Shown here: positions 10,450-20,142 of the stretch, piece after piece | How the letters are laid out: the number at the start of each line of letters is the position of its first letter | How positions within the stretch are numbered: position 1 is the stretch's first letter | Origin: Ophiosphaerella korrae | Lineage: Eukaryota > Ascomycota > Dothideomycetes > Pleosporales > Phaeosphaeriaceae | Reading direction: 5' to 3' | DNA: 21,038 bases | Assembly: GCA_028456385.1 (NCBI GenBank) | Contig: JALNQF010000586.1 | Coordinates: 1-21,038 of the forward strand | The notes under the pieces: model-generated | Database searches by the model: none | Told to the model about the DNA's origin: nothing | What the model saw: the letters and a program-made list of their open reading frames with translations, nothing else | Position numbers and translations under genes: made by a program

Positions 10450-10740
10450 AATTCTTCTTATTCTCTAATTAATATATAGGTTAGTTATCTATAACTATAG
10501 TATATCTAGTATTATATCTTATTTATTATTAATTGTTATTATATCTATAACTATATTTTTAATTATTATCTCTTCTAACTCTAGGGTAGAGAGAGCTATC
10601 TTAAACCTAATAAGTTTCTAGAATAGTTTCTCTTTAATCGTACTTAATTACTAAGAGTACTTCTTAGTTATATAACGTATTCCTTATATTTCTACAAACT
10701 TCTTTAATGTAAAGTTCTTTATAGCTCTACTATTAATTAT
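10450..10740 (-). pseudogene. Aspartic protease of element 2
   Basis: In the minus-strand frame, LIINSRAIKNFTLKKF (about 10690-10740) matches the 'aLiDSGAt.NFi...f' active-site loop; Asn takes the place of the catalytic Asp and Arg that of Gly, both explained by G-to-A change. Further on, DIILDIL (about 10500) corresponds to 'dvILGmpWL' and is followed by a YINW-like residue set ('NP.IdW'). This is the retropepsin fold that matures Gag-Pol. It lies directly before RT, as expected. Confidence 0.7.
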
Positions 10741-11899
10741 TAATTATACTTTCTTTTCTTAGTATATTCTTTTCTTTGTAATATATAGGCCTCTTATACT
10801 TTCTAGCTATTTTTACTTAGGCGATTTTATAAATTATCTATCTTTCTAAAGCTATAGCCTTACTTTAAGCTTATATTTATTATATTTTAGATATTTATCG
10901 TATATATATTTATACTATAGTCCTCCTTAGACGTATTTCTTAGATAGTTTTAGGCTAGGTCTTATTACTACGTATCTTTCTTCTAAGATTATTTTTTATC
11001 CTTAGATATCTTCTACTAGGATTACTCTTATATAATTATAGCCTCTTCTTCTTATAGGCTATATACTATTACTTACTTTAAGATACTTGTATATATTATA
11101 ATTCTTATCTAAGTATAATATCTATAATACTTTAAAATATACTAGATGTTCTAGATCTATTATTTTGTCGTCCTCTTTCTAGTACTTATCTCTTCTAAGT
11201 ATATCTATTATTAAGATATAGTATACTACTAGTACTCTTAGTATATAAGCTTTATTAATCTATTACGTCTTCTTTATAAGGTACTACTACTCTTTATTTA
11301 TAAGTATTCTTCCTACTATAACTATATATTACTTTATCTATTCTTAAAATAGTATACACTTTATTTCTTTAAGATTATATTCTTTCTAGTCTTTATACGC
11401 TTCCTCTATACTTATAACTAGTAAGTATTTCTAAATAAACTTCTATTATTTATTTTATTCCTTTATATCTATTATTATATAGCTATTATAGCTATAAATA
11501 TCTAGCTAGGTATACTCTATACTTCTTATACTAGTTTATCTCTTACTACTTTATAGTCCTTTAGAAGTAGCTATAGTAGTCTCTTTATCTAGTACTAGTC
11601 TTTTAGCCTAGATTAATAGTACTAAGGGTTCTTTTCTTTTTAAATCTTCTATTAGTAAGTCTATTACGTATACTATTTCTTTTAGCTACACTTTTATTCT
11701 TTCTTTTATTACTACTACTTTATTTCTCTATTATAGGAAATATCCTACTCCCTATTTACTAGAAAGATATATATAGTAGTTATCTTTATAATAAAAAGTC
11801 TAATAGAGTATTATATATTATATTTCTTTACTCTTAGCTACTTTCTTTTAAGGTTTAGCCTATGCTTATAGTACTTCCTTCTTTTTCTTAGTTGTTTTT
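10741..11899 (-). pseudogene. Linker between gag zinc knuckle and protease of element 2
   Basis: This stretch lies between the zinc knuckle (about 11950) and the protease start (about 10740). It is in the same CT-rich composition as the rest of element 2 and has no open frame longer than a few dozen codons. I recognise no domain in it. It probably encodes the poorly conserved C-terminal gag / N-terminal pol linker of this family. Confidence 0.4.
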
Positions 11900-13005
11900 A
11901 ACTAAGTTTCTTTCTTTAGGTCCTTACTTTTATAGTCTTTTATAAAGTATCTAGGTTTCCTATATTTATAATATACTATATCTTTCTTCTTTTATAATTA
12001 GTAGTCTTTTATATAGTAGCTTTTCTTACTATAGTTAAAGTATATAAAGTCTTTATTCTTCTTTTTCTTCTTATCTTTATTAGTATTAAGGATTATAGGA
12101 TCTCTAGTATTCTAATTTCTTAGTTAAGTACTATACTTATTTTTCTTCTATTCTTAAAGATCGTTATTAATTTAAATTACCTATTACTTTAAGGCTTCTA
12201 ATATCTTAGGCTTTTCTATATAGATTATTTTGTATTAGATTTTTTTATTTAATCCTTATTTAAATTATAATATTAGTATAGATTTATTTTATTCTATATT
12301 TTGTAATAGTTATTTAAACTATAATATATACTTAGGTATACTCTTTTATTGTATAAGTCTTTTAAGCTTTTCTTTTACTTATTAGGTAATACCTATATCT
12401 CTAAATACTACTCTTATTTATTTAGTAAAGTATTTATAACTTCTAAAAATAGTACTAGTTTTGTCCTTTTATATTATTAGAGTGTGTATTGTATAATCTA
12501 TCTAGTAAGGTTTAAACTATTTTATTATATCCTCTTTAAAGTACATTCTAATATATATTACTTTCTTTTCTTTTATATTAAAGTATAGTACTTATATATC
12601 TATCTAGAGCTATACTAAGGTAATAAAAGGTCTTAGTTTTTCCCTTATTTTATTAAACTTTTTAAGGATAGGTATCTTAAGTAGTTTCTTTATTATACTT
12701 ATCTCTAGGCGTTGCGTAATTAGTTCTATTTAGTTTTGTCCTTTAATAATAGCTTTAATCTAGGCCTTATTCTACTTTACGTATTCCTAGAGTTCTTTAT
12801 TCTAGGTTTCTAGTGCGTTAATAACTATTTTTATATCTTCTTTCTTAGAAATTAGATTATTTATATATTCTCTAACTACTTTCTATATAGTATTATCTAA
12901 CTTATAACTACTTATAGGTACTTTCGCTACTTATTTTATTAAACTTTCTACTATTATATTAGCTAGACTATACGCTACTTATACTTTACTCCTCTTAATA
13001 ACTAA
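11900..13005 (-). pseudogene. gag of element 2 (Retrotrans_gag region and CCHC zinc knuckle)
   Basis: The minus-strand frame contains LLKIPILKKFNKIREKLRPFITLV (about 12610-12690), the 'PP.FdG.r.kl..Fl.q.' opening of the retrotransposon gag domain. Near 11935-11990 it reads Y-Y-K-Y-R-K-P-R-Y-F-I-K-D-Y, which is C-x2-C-x4-H-x4-C after Cys>Tyr, His>Tyr and Gly>Arg changes; all of these are C:G to T:A transitions. The distance of about 700 bases between gag core and knuckle is normal for the family. The start cannot be fixed because ATG codons are lost; the frame can be followed to about 13005, close to the LTR-like end. Confidence 0.75.
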
Positions 13006-13025
13006 GATTAGTAAGGTATAATAAG

Positions 13026-13460
13026 GTAATTACTAGAGTTAACTTCCTAATACCTAAAGAGTATTAGTAGATTAAGAGTTAATAGTAAAAGTATATATAG
13101 TAATTGTACAATAACTATTAATAATAGAAGATATTTTATAACTATCTTGTATTAGCGTTCTATAGTTAAGAGATTAGATTGCTAATACTATCCTAATAAT
13201 ACGCATTACTACTAACTATATACCTATACCTCTTAGCTAGCTTTATACTTTGTGTTCGCTAAGATTATAAATTATAAATCTATTACGTACTTAAATTTAT
13301 ACTTTGTATTTACTAAGATTATAAATTATAAATTTATTACGTATTTCTATTATAGTTAGTTTCCTAGTTAAGTTTATTACCCTATAAGTTATATACGTTG
13401 TTATTATCTATATTAGGGCTAATTAGCTTAAGTTAACTTTCCCTTGTTATAGCTATAATA
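13026..13460 (-). repeat. LTR-like end of element 2
   Basis: The reverse complement of 13026-13225 is homologous to the last ~260 bases of the two tandem LTR-like repeats at 14293-15975 (shared landmarks include TATATAGTTAGTAGTAAT, ATATCTTCTATTATTA and GAAGTTAACTCTAGTAA). It sits directly upstream of element 2 gag in the minus-strand sense, where a 5' LTR belongs. The remainder (about 13226-13460) does not match those repeats and contains a 54-bp tandem duplication, so the LTR looks chimeric or strongly diverged in its U3 part. Exact ends and primer-binding site are unreadable after RIP. Confidence 0.55.
13242..13346. repeat. 54-bp tandem duplication
   Basis: Units at 13242-13295 and 13296-13346 share TTTATACTTTGT, then CTAAGATTATAAATTATAAA and TTATTACGTA. 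Differences such as GTGTTCGCT against GTATTTACT are C-to-T or G-to-A transitions, so the duplication came before or during the mutation process. It lies in the unmatched part of the element 2 LTR-like end. Confidence 0.85.
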
Positions 13461-13474
13461 TATAGAATACTAAG

Positions 13475-14115
13475 ATTAAAAATATCTTAGTCTTTAAGAA
13501 GAGAAAACTTTACTAATAGACTTAGAGATATATATAATTAATTAAAATAAGACGTAGAATTCCTATATAATTAAATAGCTAAGTACTATAATAAAAAATA
13601 TAAAGAGGGACCCTAATTTAGAAAAAGAGAAAAAGTATAGTTAGTATAAAAAAATATTAAGAGTAAATAACCTAGTTTAAAACTAGACTACGTTAAGATA
13701 AGACTATATAAAGTAAAAATAGAAGTTATACTAGTTATATTTAAACTAAAGCTACTAAATAAAATAAAGATATACCTAATATTCTACGTAGTACTACTTA
13801 AGATAGTACTATAAAACGTAAAACTACTAGTATATAAAGTAGATACGTATAGAGAATAAGAAGAATAAGAAGTTAAGAAAATCCTAGTATATTAGTTCTA
13901 TAATAGGAGGAACTACTACTTAGTAAACTAGATAGGTATAGATAAAAAAGAGTAACTATAAGAAAAAATATAAGAACTAAAAGAAAACTTTAACTACTTT
14001 AAGAAACTAGAAAACTTCTAAAGTTAAAACCCTCTAGAATACCTAAAGGTAAACTAAGAGAACTAATATTACTACTATTAGATAGAGAAGTAATAGGAAT
14101 ACTTAATATAGGACC
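13475..14115 (+). pseudogene. Chromovirus integrase C-terminus with chromodomain, plus strand
   Basis: A single plus-strand frame reads ENFTNRLRDIYN (about 13490) and IAKYYNKKYKEGP*F (about 13570-13615; family 'yYnkkr.....f..Gd'). The GPY/F module SLKLDYVKIRLYKVK follows at about 13675-13725, then FKLKLLNKIKIYLIFYVVLLK ('y.L.LP...kIHPVFHvslLk'). From 13854 to 14020 comes a chromodomain: E*EVKKILVY*FYNRRNYYLVN*IG, then ELKENFNYFKKLENF. Trp positions are TAG. Only the 3' end of an integrase is present; upstream it abuts the element 2 LTR-like end, which points the other way. It is probably the tail of another copy of the element 2 family, since element 2 lacks exactly this part, and it is followed by LTR-like repeats in the right orientation for a 3' LTR. 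Confidence 0.85.
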
Positions 14116-14292
14116 TACTATAATAATATTAAACGCTTTATCTAAGTCTAGCTTAGCTTTTAGAGCTACTAACTACTTAGCTAATTTTTTATTATTTAGC
14201 GCCTTTATCTTATAAAGATAAGAGAGATAAGATTAATTCTCTACTAGCTTACTCTACGTAAGCTCTTAGATCTACTTATACTTAGCTTTAGC
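14030..14292 (+). other. 3' tail between chromodomain and first LTR-like repeat
   Basis: After the chromodomain the frame continues with many TAA/TAG codons (probably former Gln) and low-complexity Tyr/Glu content, then fades. No domain is seen. This would be the polyprotein tail and 3' untranslated segment before the LTR. A GATAAGAGAGATAAGA purine run at about 14215-14232 could be a remnant of a polypurine tract, but that is weak. Confidence 0.4.
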
Positions 14293-15139
14293 CTCTATAA
14301 TTTAAGATAATAATTTCTCTTAAGTTTAGTTAATAGCTTTCCCTATTATTATTAAGCCTAGACGTAAGAATAAGTATAATAAATATATACTTAGAAAGAG
14401 AAATACTAGATACGTTACAAGAACTACGTATATTCGTACAAATATATACCTTATAAGCCTTACTATTATTTATAGAAATAATATAAAGAAAAGACTTAGG
14501 ATTTAACTTAAGAGACGCATAATAGGAATAAGGAAATATCTTAATACTATTACGTAATACGCAATTAGTAAGAAGATAGTAATAATATATAGATAAAATA
14601 ACTATAGGGAGTAATAAAGAACTATAGATTAATAAAGAAAGTAGATTAATAACTTTAGCTCTAGGATAGATAAATGAAAGACTACTTAAAGGAAGAGATA
14701 GTATTATAATAGTAATAAGAGAACTATAAATAGAACTAATTAGTCTTATAATAATAGACTTAGACTTATATAACTCTAAGGAAAATAAACTTAATTAGGA
14801 AGCTATATATAATTAAGATACCTAGGGTAATCTATAATCTATAGACTCTTAGTATTAGTAGATTATAGATTAAGATAATCTATAATCTATTAGTCTTAGT
14901 AACTATAGATTAATAGATTATAACAAGTATATAGTTAGTAGTAATACGTATTATTAGAATAGTATTAGTAATTTAATTATTAACTATAAGCGACAACATT
15001 AAGATAGTTACAAAATATCTTCTATTATTATTAGTTTATTATAGATTACTATATAAACTCTTACTATTACCTCTTAATCTACTAACACCTTTAACTATTA
15101 AGAAGTTAACTCTAGTAAGCTAGTTACGTCTACGTAACA
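14293..15139 (+). repeat. LTR-like repeat A (~847 bp)
   Basis: Direct, head-to-tail duplicate of 15140-15975. The start is placed at CTCTATAATTTAAGATA and the end at CTACGTAACA, with an extra ~12 bases near its end compared with B. It follows an integrase/chromodomain tail on the same strand, so it fits a 3' LTR in plus orientation, although the canonical TG start is not visible. It holds no conserved coding frame. The last ~260 bases recur inverted at 13026-13225. Confidence 0.65.
14829..14871. repeat. Hairpin with perfect 13-bp arms in repeat A
   Basis: Arms AATCTATAATCTA (14829-14841) and TAGATTATAGATT (14859-14871) flank a 17-base loop. The arm motif recurs just downstream (AATCTATAATCTATTAG near 14877 and ATTAATAGATTATAAC near 14910), giving a cluster of alternating inverted copies. 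Confidence 0.8.
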
Positions 15140-15975
15140 CTTTACAATTTAAGATAGTAATTTCTCTTAAGTCTAGTTAATAGCTCTCCCTATTATTATT
15201 AAGCCTAGACGCAAGAATAAGTATAATAAACGTATACTTAGAAAGAGAAACACTAGATATATTATAAGAACTACGTATATTTATATAAATATATACTTTA
15301 TAAGCCCTACTATTGTTTATAGAAATAATATAAAAAAGAGACTTAGGATTTAACTTTAGAGAAGTATAATAAGAACAAGGAAATATCTTAATACTATTAC
15401 GTAATACGCAATTAGCAAGAAGATAGTAATAACGTATAGATAAAATAACTATAGAGAGTAATAAAAAACTATAAATTAACAAAGAAAGTAGATTAATAAC
15501 CTTAGCTCTAGGATAGATAAACAAAAGACTACTTAAAAAAAGAGATAGTATTATAATAGTAATAAAAGAACTATAGATAGAACTAATTAGTCTTATAATA
15601 ATAGACTTAAACTTATATAACTTTAAGGAATATAAACTTAATTAAGAAGCTATATATAATTAAGATACCTAAAGTAATCTATAATCTATAGACTCTTAGT
15701 ATAAATAGATTATAGATTAAAGTAATCTATAATCTATTAGTCTTAGTAACTATAGATTAATAGATTATAATAAGTATATAGTTAGTAGTAGTACGCATTA
15801 TTAAGATAGTATTAGTAATTTAATTATTAACTATAAGTAATAATACTAAGATAGTTATAAAACATCTTCTATTATTTATAGCTTATTATAGATTACTATA
15901 TAAACTCTTACTATTACTTCTTAATCTACTAACACCCTTAGCTATTAGGAAGTTAACTCTAGTAAGCTAGTAACA
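15140..15975 (+). repeat. LTR-like repeat B (~836 bp)
   Basis: Second tandem copy of repeat A, ending ...CTAGTAACA at 15975, i.e. with the CA terminus expected of an LTR. Immediately after it the sequence becomes element 1 copy 2, so this end is a true insertion boundary. A and B differ mainly by transitions plus small indels. A 115-codon stretch without stops on the minus strand (15177-15524) starts at TTG, has no domain, is not kept open in A, and is taken as chance. Confidence 0.7.
15676..15718. repeat. Hairpin with perfect 13-bp arms in repeat B
   Basis: Same arms as in repeat A: AATCTATAATCTA at 15676-15688 and TAGATTATAGATT at 15706-15718. The arms are unchanged in both repeats while the loop differs (TATTAG against TATAAA near its right side), which is what pairing constraint or simple lack of mutable CpA sites would give. 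Confidence 0.8.
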
Positions 15976-16599
15976 CCTATAATAGTATATACTATAGTAG
16001 CTTATTTTAGCGTAAATCTATCTAGCTTTTATAGGTCTATAAAGCTTAGAGCGTAAATTACTATATCTAGTATAGGTTTTACGCCTAAGGCTAGGACTTA
16101 AAGGCTTAAGATAATTTAGTTAGCTTCTAATACTTATAGATTAGAATTATCTATAGAGTAATTCTATAGTTAGTAGCTTAAGGCGTCTATAACCTTATTT
16201 ATATTACTAGGTGTGTATTTAATATAGAAATTAAATTAGGATAAGAATAATAACTAGTAAGCCTAGTAGTAATTAAGCTTTTTAGTTATTATAAAGGTTT
16301 CTAAATTATAGTAGTCTATTATAACGTAGATTATATATAGACTACCTATAAGCTCTAGTTTTTATTCTTTAAATACTTAGATTATAGCTATAAGTTCTAG
16401 GTTATAGATATTATAATTATATTCTACTAGGGTGTATTTTTTTAAGAAAAAGCTAACTAGCTATTAGATTCTATCTTAGTTTCGTTAGCTTATTACTCTA
16501 CCTAAGGCCTACCTAGAGGCGTTAGTTTAGATATAGATTAGTTTTAAGGAGTTAAAGTAAAGTAAGACTATACTTAGCTAGAAAGTAGCTTTTAGTTTA

Positions 16600-17530
16600 T
16601 TAAAGGCGTCTATATATTCTTAGGTAATTATAAAAAGCTTATACTAGGTCTTTTAAAAGAGTAGCCTATCTCCTTTAGTAAGTTTAGTAATAACCTTAGA
16701 CTTAATTAACTTAGTAAGTAGTAAAGTAAAGCTTAAGTAATCCTTAATAAAGCGCTAAAGAAATCTAGTATAGCTTAGAAAAGCTAAGACTTCTTTAGTA
16801 GTCTTTAGTATTTTTTACTCCTAGATAGCTTTAACTTTAGAAGGATCTATTATAATTCTTTTATTAGAGATAATTATACTTAAAAACTTAACTAAAGTAG
16901 TATAGAGGCTAGATTTTTTAGAGTCTATATAGAAGCCTTACTCTTTTAGTTATATAAGTACTTTATAAATATACTAGATATAGTCTATTTTATTATTAAA
17001 GTATATTAGGATGTTGTCTATATATATAGTGTAGAAGTTATCTAAATATTTTAGTAGGGCTAAGTTAATAGTGTACTAGAAAGTAGCTAGTACGTTAGTA
17101 AAGCTAAAGGGTACTACCTTGTAAGTATATATACTAAAGTAGGTAATAAATATAGTTAGCTATTCTAAATTTAAGGTAATACGTAAGTAGTAAAAGGCGT
17201 ATATTACGTTAAATTTAGAGAAAATCTTTACTTTATTTAGGTAGGCTAGTATTTCCCTAAAGAATAGAATAGGGTACTAGTCTTTAATAGTAGATTTATT
17301 TAGCTTATAGTAGTCTACGTAGACTTATAAGCTACTATCTAGTTTAGCTATAATTAGTAAGTTATTCTTAGCTAAGGAGCTATATTTACTAATAAAGCCT
17401 TTACCTTCTATTTCTTAGATATATTTCTAGATTACTTTATCTTATTTTCTAGTAAAAAAGTAAGGTTTAGCGTCTAGGATTTTTACGCTAGGTTTAAGAG
17501 TAATTTCTAGGTTATATAGCTTATAAGAGA
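16600..17530 (-). pseudogene. Reverse transcriptase of element 1 copy 2
   Basis: Colinear with the RT of copy 1 at 3280-4180. The catalytic box near 17010-17025 reads YIDN, one transition closer to YxDD than the YINN of copy 1. The VDYR.LN-like and FSK.D..yAF blocks are recognisable at about 17190-17360. In-frame TAG/TAA stops are present, so no enzyme can be made. Confidence 0.85.
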
Positions 17531-18814
17531 GAAGTTCCTTAGTAGCTTTTTTATTAAAATAGAGTATTAGGTCTTAATATAGTTAGAGTAGTTATATAGA
17601 TAAGATATCTTTAAGCTCTACTATAAGTAGTAGTTTATAAAATTACGCGTAATCTACTTCTCTAGCTACTTTATAGTAGTATACTAGTAGTAGTATTTTA
17701 TCTAAGGTAAGTACTATAAGTATATATCTACTTCTTCTAGTAAAGGCCTTAATTATATAATAACTAATAGTTTAAATATTTATTAATAAGTTCTATTTAT
17801 ACCTATTAGGGTACTTACTTAGGAGCCTTATAGAAGTAGATAATAGTTTAAGTACTAGCTTCTTTAAGGCTATAGTAGAGTAATATCTAGGCGCACTATA
17901 GTATACTACTAAGGAGATTTTATTAGTTATCTAGTAGTACTATTAGTAGTAAGTATTAGAGAATAATAACGTTCTATAGTAGTAGTTAAGTTTAATAGTA
18001 TAGGCTTTACGCTATAAAAATCCTAAAATAAAGTTAAATTAGCTTACGTTTTTAATAATATAAGTAGAGGTCTATTTAATATACGTACTTACTTGTAAGT
18101 AGAACTTAACCTAATACGTAATAGACTTAGATAGAGAACTATTATATCCTTTATAGATAATAAGTTAAGGTAGCTAGATAGTTTATAATTTTATAGTCTT
18201 TTAAGTAAATTTTTATTAAATAAAGTTTATATTAGCTCTATTATTAGCTAGAGTTCTAGCTATATAGGGTACTATAGGGTCTTTACCTAAGAAGCTAGTA
18301 AATAAGAATTAGTTTAGCTTAGCTTCTATTAGATTAGTTAGTAGTTTCTTATACTAGACTATCTATATTCTATAAGTAAGTATATAGGATATAGCTATAC
18401 TAGGGGTTATACTTTAGTAGTTAATTACGCTCTTCTAGTTTATATAATCTCTAGGTTAAGGCTTTAGGCCTAGAGAACGTTGTTTTCTAAATCCTAGTCT
18501 AAGTTAGGCTCTAGTTCTAGCTCTATATCTAGTTAGGAGTTGTATTTAAAGAATTAGTCCTCTATTTCTATATCTATTTTAGAGTCTATTACTATATAGG
18601 TAGCTATATAGTAGTTTATAGTATTAGTAAGTATCTTAGATCTAGTAGCTTTTATTTATTTATAAGTAGTATAGTCTAGCTTCTTAATACTTATCTTTCT
18701 ATAGCCTTAGTATAAAATTACTTTAGAGTTCTTAGTTTTAATTATAGTAGCCTTTTTACTAGTTAGGTATATTCCTCTAAATATACTTTCTAGTTATAGT
18801 TAATAGTATTTTAG

Positions 18815-18819
18815 TTCTT
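18815..18819. repeat. Target-site duplication, left copy (TTCTT)
   Basis: TTCTT directly precedes the solo LTR and is repeated after it at 19085-19089. Copy 1 has a single TTCTT at 5477-5481 in the matching uninterrupted position, so this is a true 5-bp duplication. Confidence 0.85.
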
Positions 18820-19084
18820 TGTAAGGAGTCTAAGGTAAGGAGCTATTAGGGTACGCTTAGCGCTGTCGACGAGCTCTACTAGGCTAAGTAACTAGCGCGT
18901 ACTAGCTCTATTAGCTAGTATATTCCCTTGCATATAACTTAGTATAACTCTAAGTAAGTTCTAAGCAAGTACAAAGAACTTTAAGTAATAATAACTAGTA
19001 TATATATTATATACTACTATAATAGCTTAATTAGCTATTAGCCCCTTTTTATTAGGATTAGCTTAGTAGTATACTGTCTTTATA
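18820..19084. mobile_element. Solo LTR, 265 bp, inserted in element 1 copy 2
   Basis: The insert is absent from copy 1 at the same place. It begins TGTAAGGAGTC and ends ACTGTCTTTATA, i.e. TG...TA, where the final TA is probably an original CA changed by RIP. It is flanked by 5-bp duplications, as made by LTR-retrotransposon integrases. It has no coding capacity and matches no other LTR-like sequence in the window. It keeps several CpA/TpG (CTGTCGAC, TTGCATATAA, GCAAGTACAAAG), so it is less mutated than its host element. TTGCATATAA may be a relic promoter box. Superfamily (copia or gypsy) cannot be told from an LTR alone. Confidence 0.85.
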
Positions 19085-19089
19085 TTCTT
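19085..19089. repeat. Target-site duplication, right copy (TTCTT)
   Basis: Second TTCTT, after which the element 1 sequence resumes (ATAAGGTTATAGC, against ATAGAGTTATAGC in copy 1). Confidence 0.85.
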
Positions 19090-19406
19090 ATAAGGTTATA
19101 GCTAGTTCTTCTTTAAAGTTTTATATCTACGCTTTTAGTTTAGCTCTTATAGGCGCTAGGGTATAAAGCTAGGTTTACTTAGGGCTTATATCTAGGTTGT
19201 AATTATTTACTTTATTTTCTAATATTAAGATTATCTTTTAAAAATTAGTAGAGCTATTATAGATACTAGGGGTAGTACTAGTAGCCTTTCTAAGCTAAGG
19301 TTATAGCTTTTTTTAAAGGTAGATATTATATAGCTATAAGTTCTATTATAGTTTAAGGCTAATATTATTAAATTTAGAGAGGAATTTAGCTTATACTAAC
19401 TAGGTA

Positions 19407-19421
19407 CAGAGGGGTGACACG
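19407..19421. repeat. Terminal inverted repeat (one end) of the Tc1 element
   Basis: CAGAGGGGTGACACG follows the TA at 19405-19406, exactly where similarity to element 1 copy 1 stops (copy 1 continues GTTTTGTAG after 5798). The length of the repeat cannot be set because the partner end is not in the window. Confidence 0.75.
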
Positions 19422-20142
19422 AAAAAAAAGACTAAAAAAAGTTATAATTTTCAACTTCAGATAACTCTACTAATATATTAGCTAAAAATACAACTAAACA
19501 AGAATATTAAAGAGAAAATCAAAGTCTTCTATTTAGCCTACTACGATTTTTGATTACTAAACGAACCCGAGCTAGGATTTAAAGTGTTTTGTTAACTTTT
19601 TTTTAAGTTAACTTTAGAGCTACGCAACTTTTTATTTTTAGTATCTTTTTTTAAGATTTTTTAATATAATTTAGATATATATAAGGGCATTTATATTTGT
19701 AAATTATATAATATTCTAATTACTAAAAGTATAGATATTTAGTAAAAGGTTAAAAAGTAAACTTTTAGTAAAAACTTATATTTAATAGCTATAACCCCTT
19801 ACTATTAGTACTTAGTAGGATAGCCTTTAGTATCTATAACAGCTTGCTATCGCTTTAGAAGAGATAATATACAATTATCTATAGCTTATTATAGTATAAG
19901 GGACTACTCCTCTTTTATAGCTCTTTTAAAGGTCTCTACTTCTAAAGAAGTAGTTCCTATAGGATAATTTCCTTTAAATCGCTTAATTAGTCGATCTTTA
20001 AGTAAACTCTATACATTTTCAATAGGGTTTAGATCTAGACTATAAAGAGGATAAGGAAAGAGTTTTACTCTATTTCTCTTAAACTAATTAATAACAGTAA
20101 AAGCCTTATAGATTCTACTATTATCTTGTTGAAAACTATAGC

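Larger units (their letters stand above)
8391..13460 (-). mobile_element. Element 2: truncated, RIP-degraded Ty3/gypsy retrotransposon
   Basis: A second gypsy family on the minus strand: LTR-like end at about 13026-13460, gag at 11900-13005, protease at about 10450-10740, RT at about 9700-10300, RNase H at about 9000-9450, and the start of the integrase at 8391-8990. It differs from element 1 in sequence and in base composition: its plus strand is CT-rich and TTCTT-rich, meaning a purine-rich coding strand. The integrase stops before the second catalytic Asp, exactly where the element 1 repeat block starts, so the 3' third of the element is missing here. A plus-strand integrase/chromodomain fragment at 13475-14115 may supply the equivalent missing part from another copy. 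Stops throughout show it is dead. Confidence 0.85.
15976..19406 (-). mobile_element. Element 1, copy 2 (partial; gag end to RNase H)
   Basis: Colinear with about 2650-5798 of copy 1, in the same orientation. It carries the end of gag with the zinc-knuckle remnant (about 18685-18730), protease region, RT (catalytic box near 17010-17025 reads YIDN) and RNase H. It is cut on the left by repeat B, interrupted at 18820-19084 by a solo LTR, and cut on the right by a Tc1 element at a TA. Differences from copy 1 are almost all transitions, often CG in one copy and TA or TG in the other. In places copy 2 is less decayed (for example TG kept in ATGTTGTC near 17010). All frames contain stops. Confidence 0.9.

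Noticed and set aside
15177..15524. 115-codon open frame on the minus strand as a possible gene
   Set aside because: It starts at TTG, lies inside an LTR-like repeat, is not kept open in the sister repeat at 14293-15139, has low-complexity Ser/Tyr/Ile/Leu content typical of RIP-derived AT-rich DNA, and matches no family I know.
18820..19084. MITE or other DNA transposon instead of a solo LTR
   Set aside because: The ends are not inverted repeats of each other beyond the TG/TA pair, and the 5-bp duplication with a TG start fits an LTR better.
19590..19612. Rho-independent terminator (GTTAACTT / AAGTTAAC around a T run)
   Set aside because: The stem is AT-only and the context is a eukaryotic Tc1 element; more likely a sub-terminal repeat or chance.
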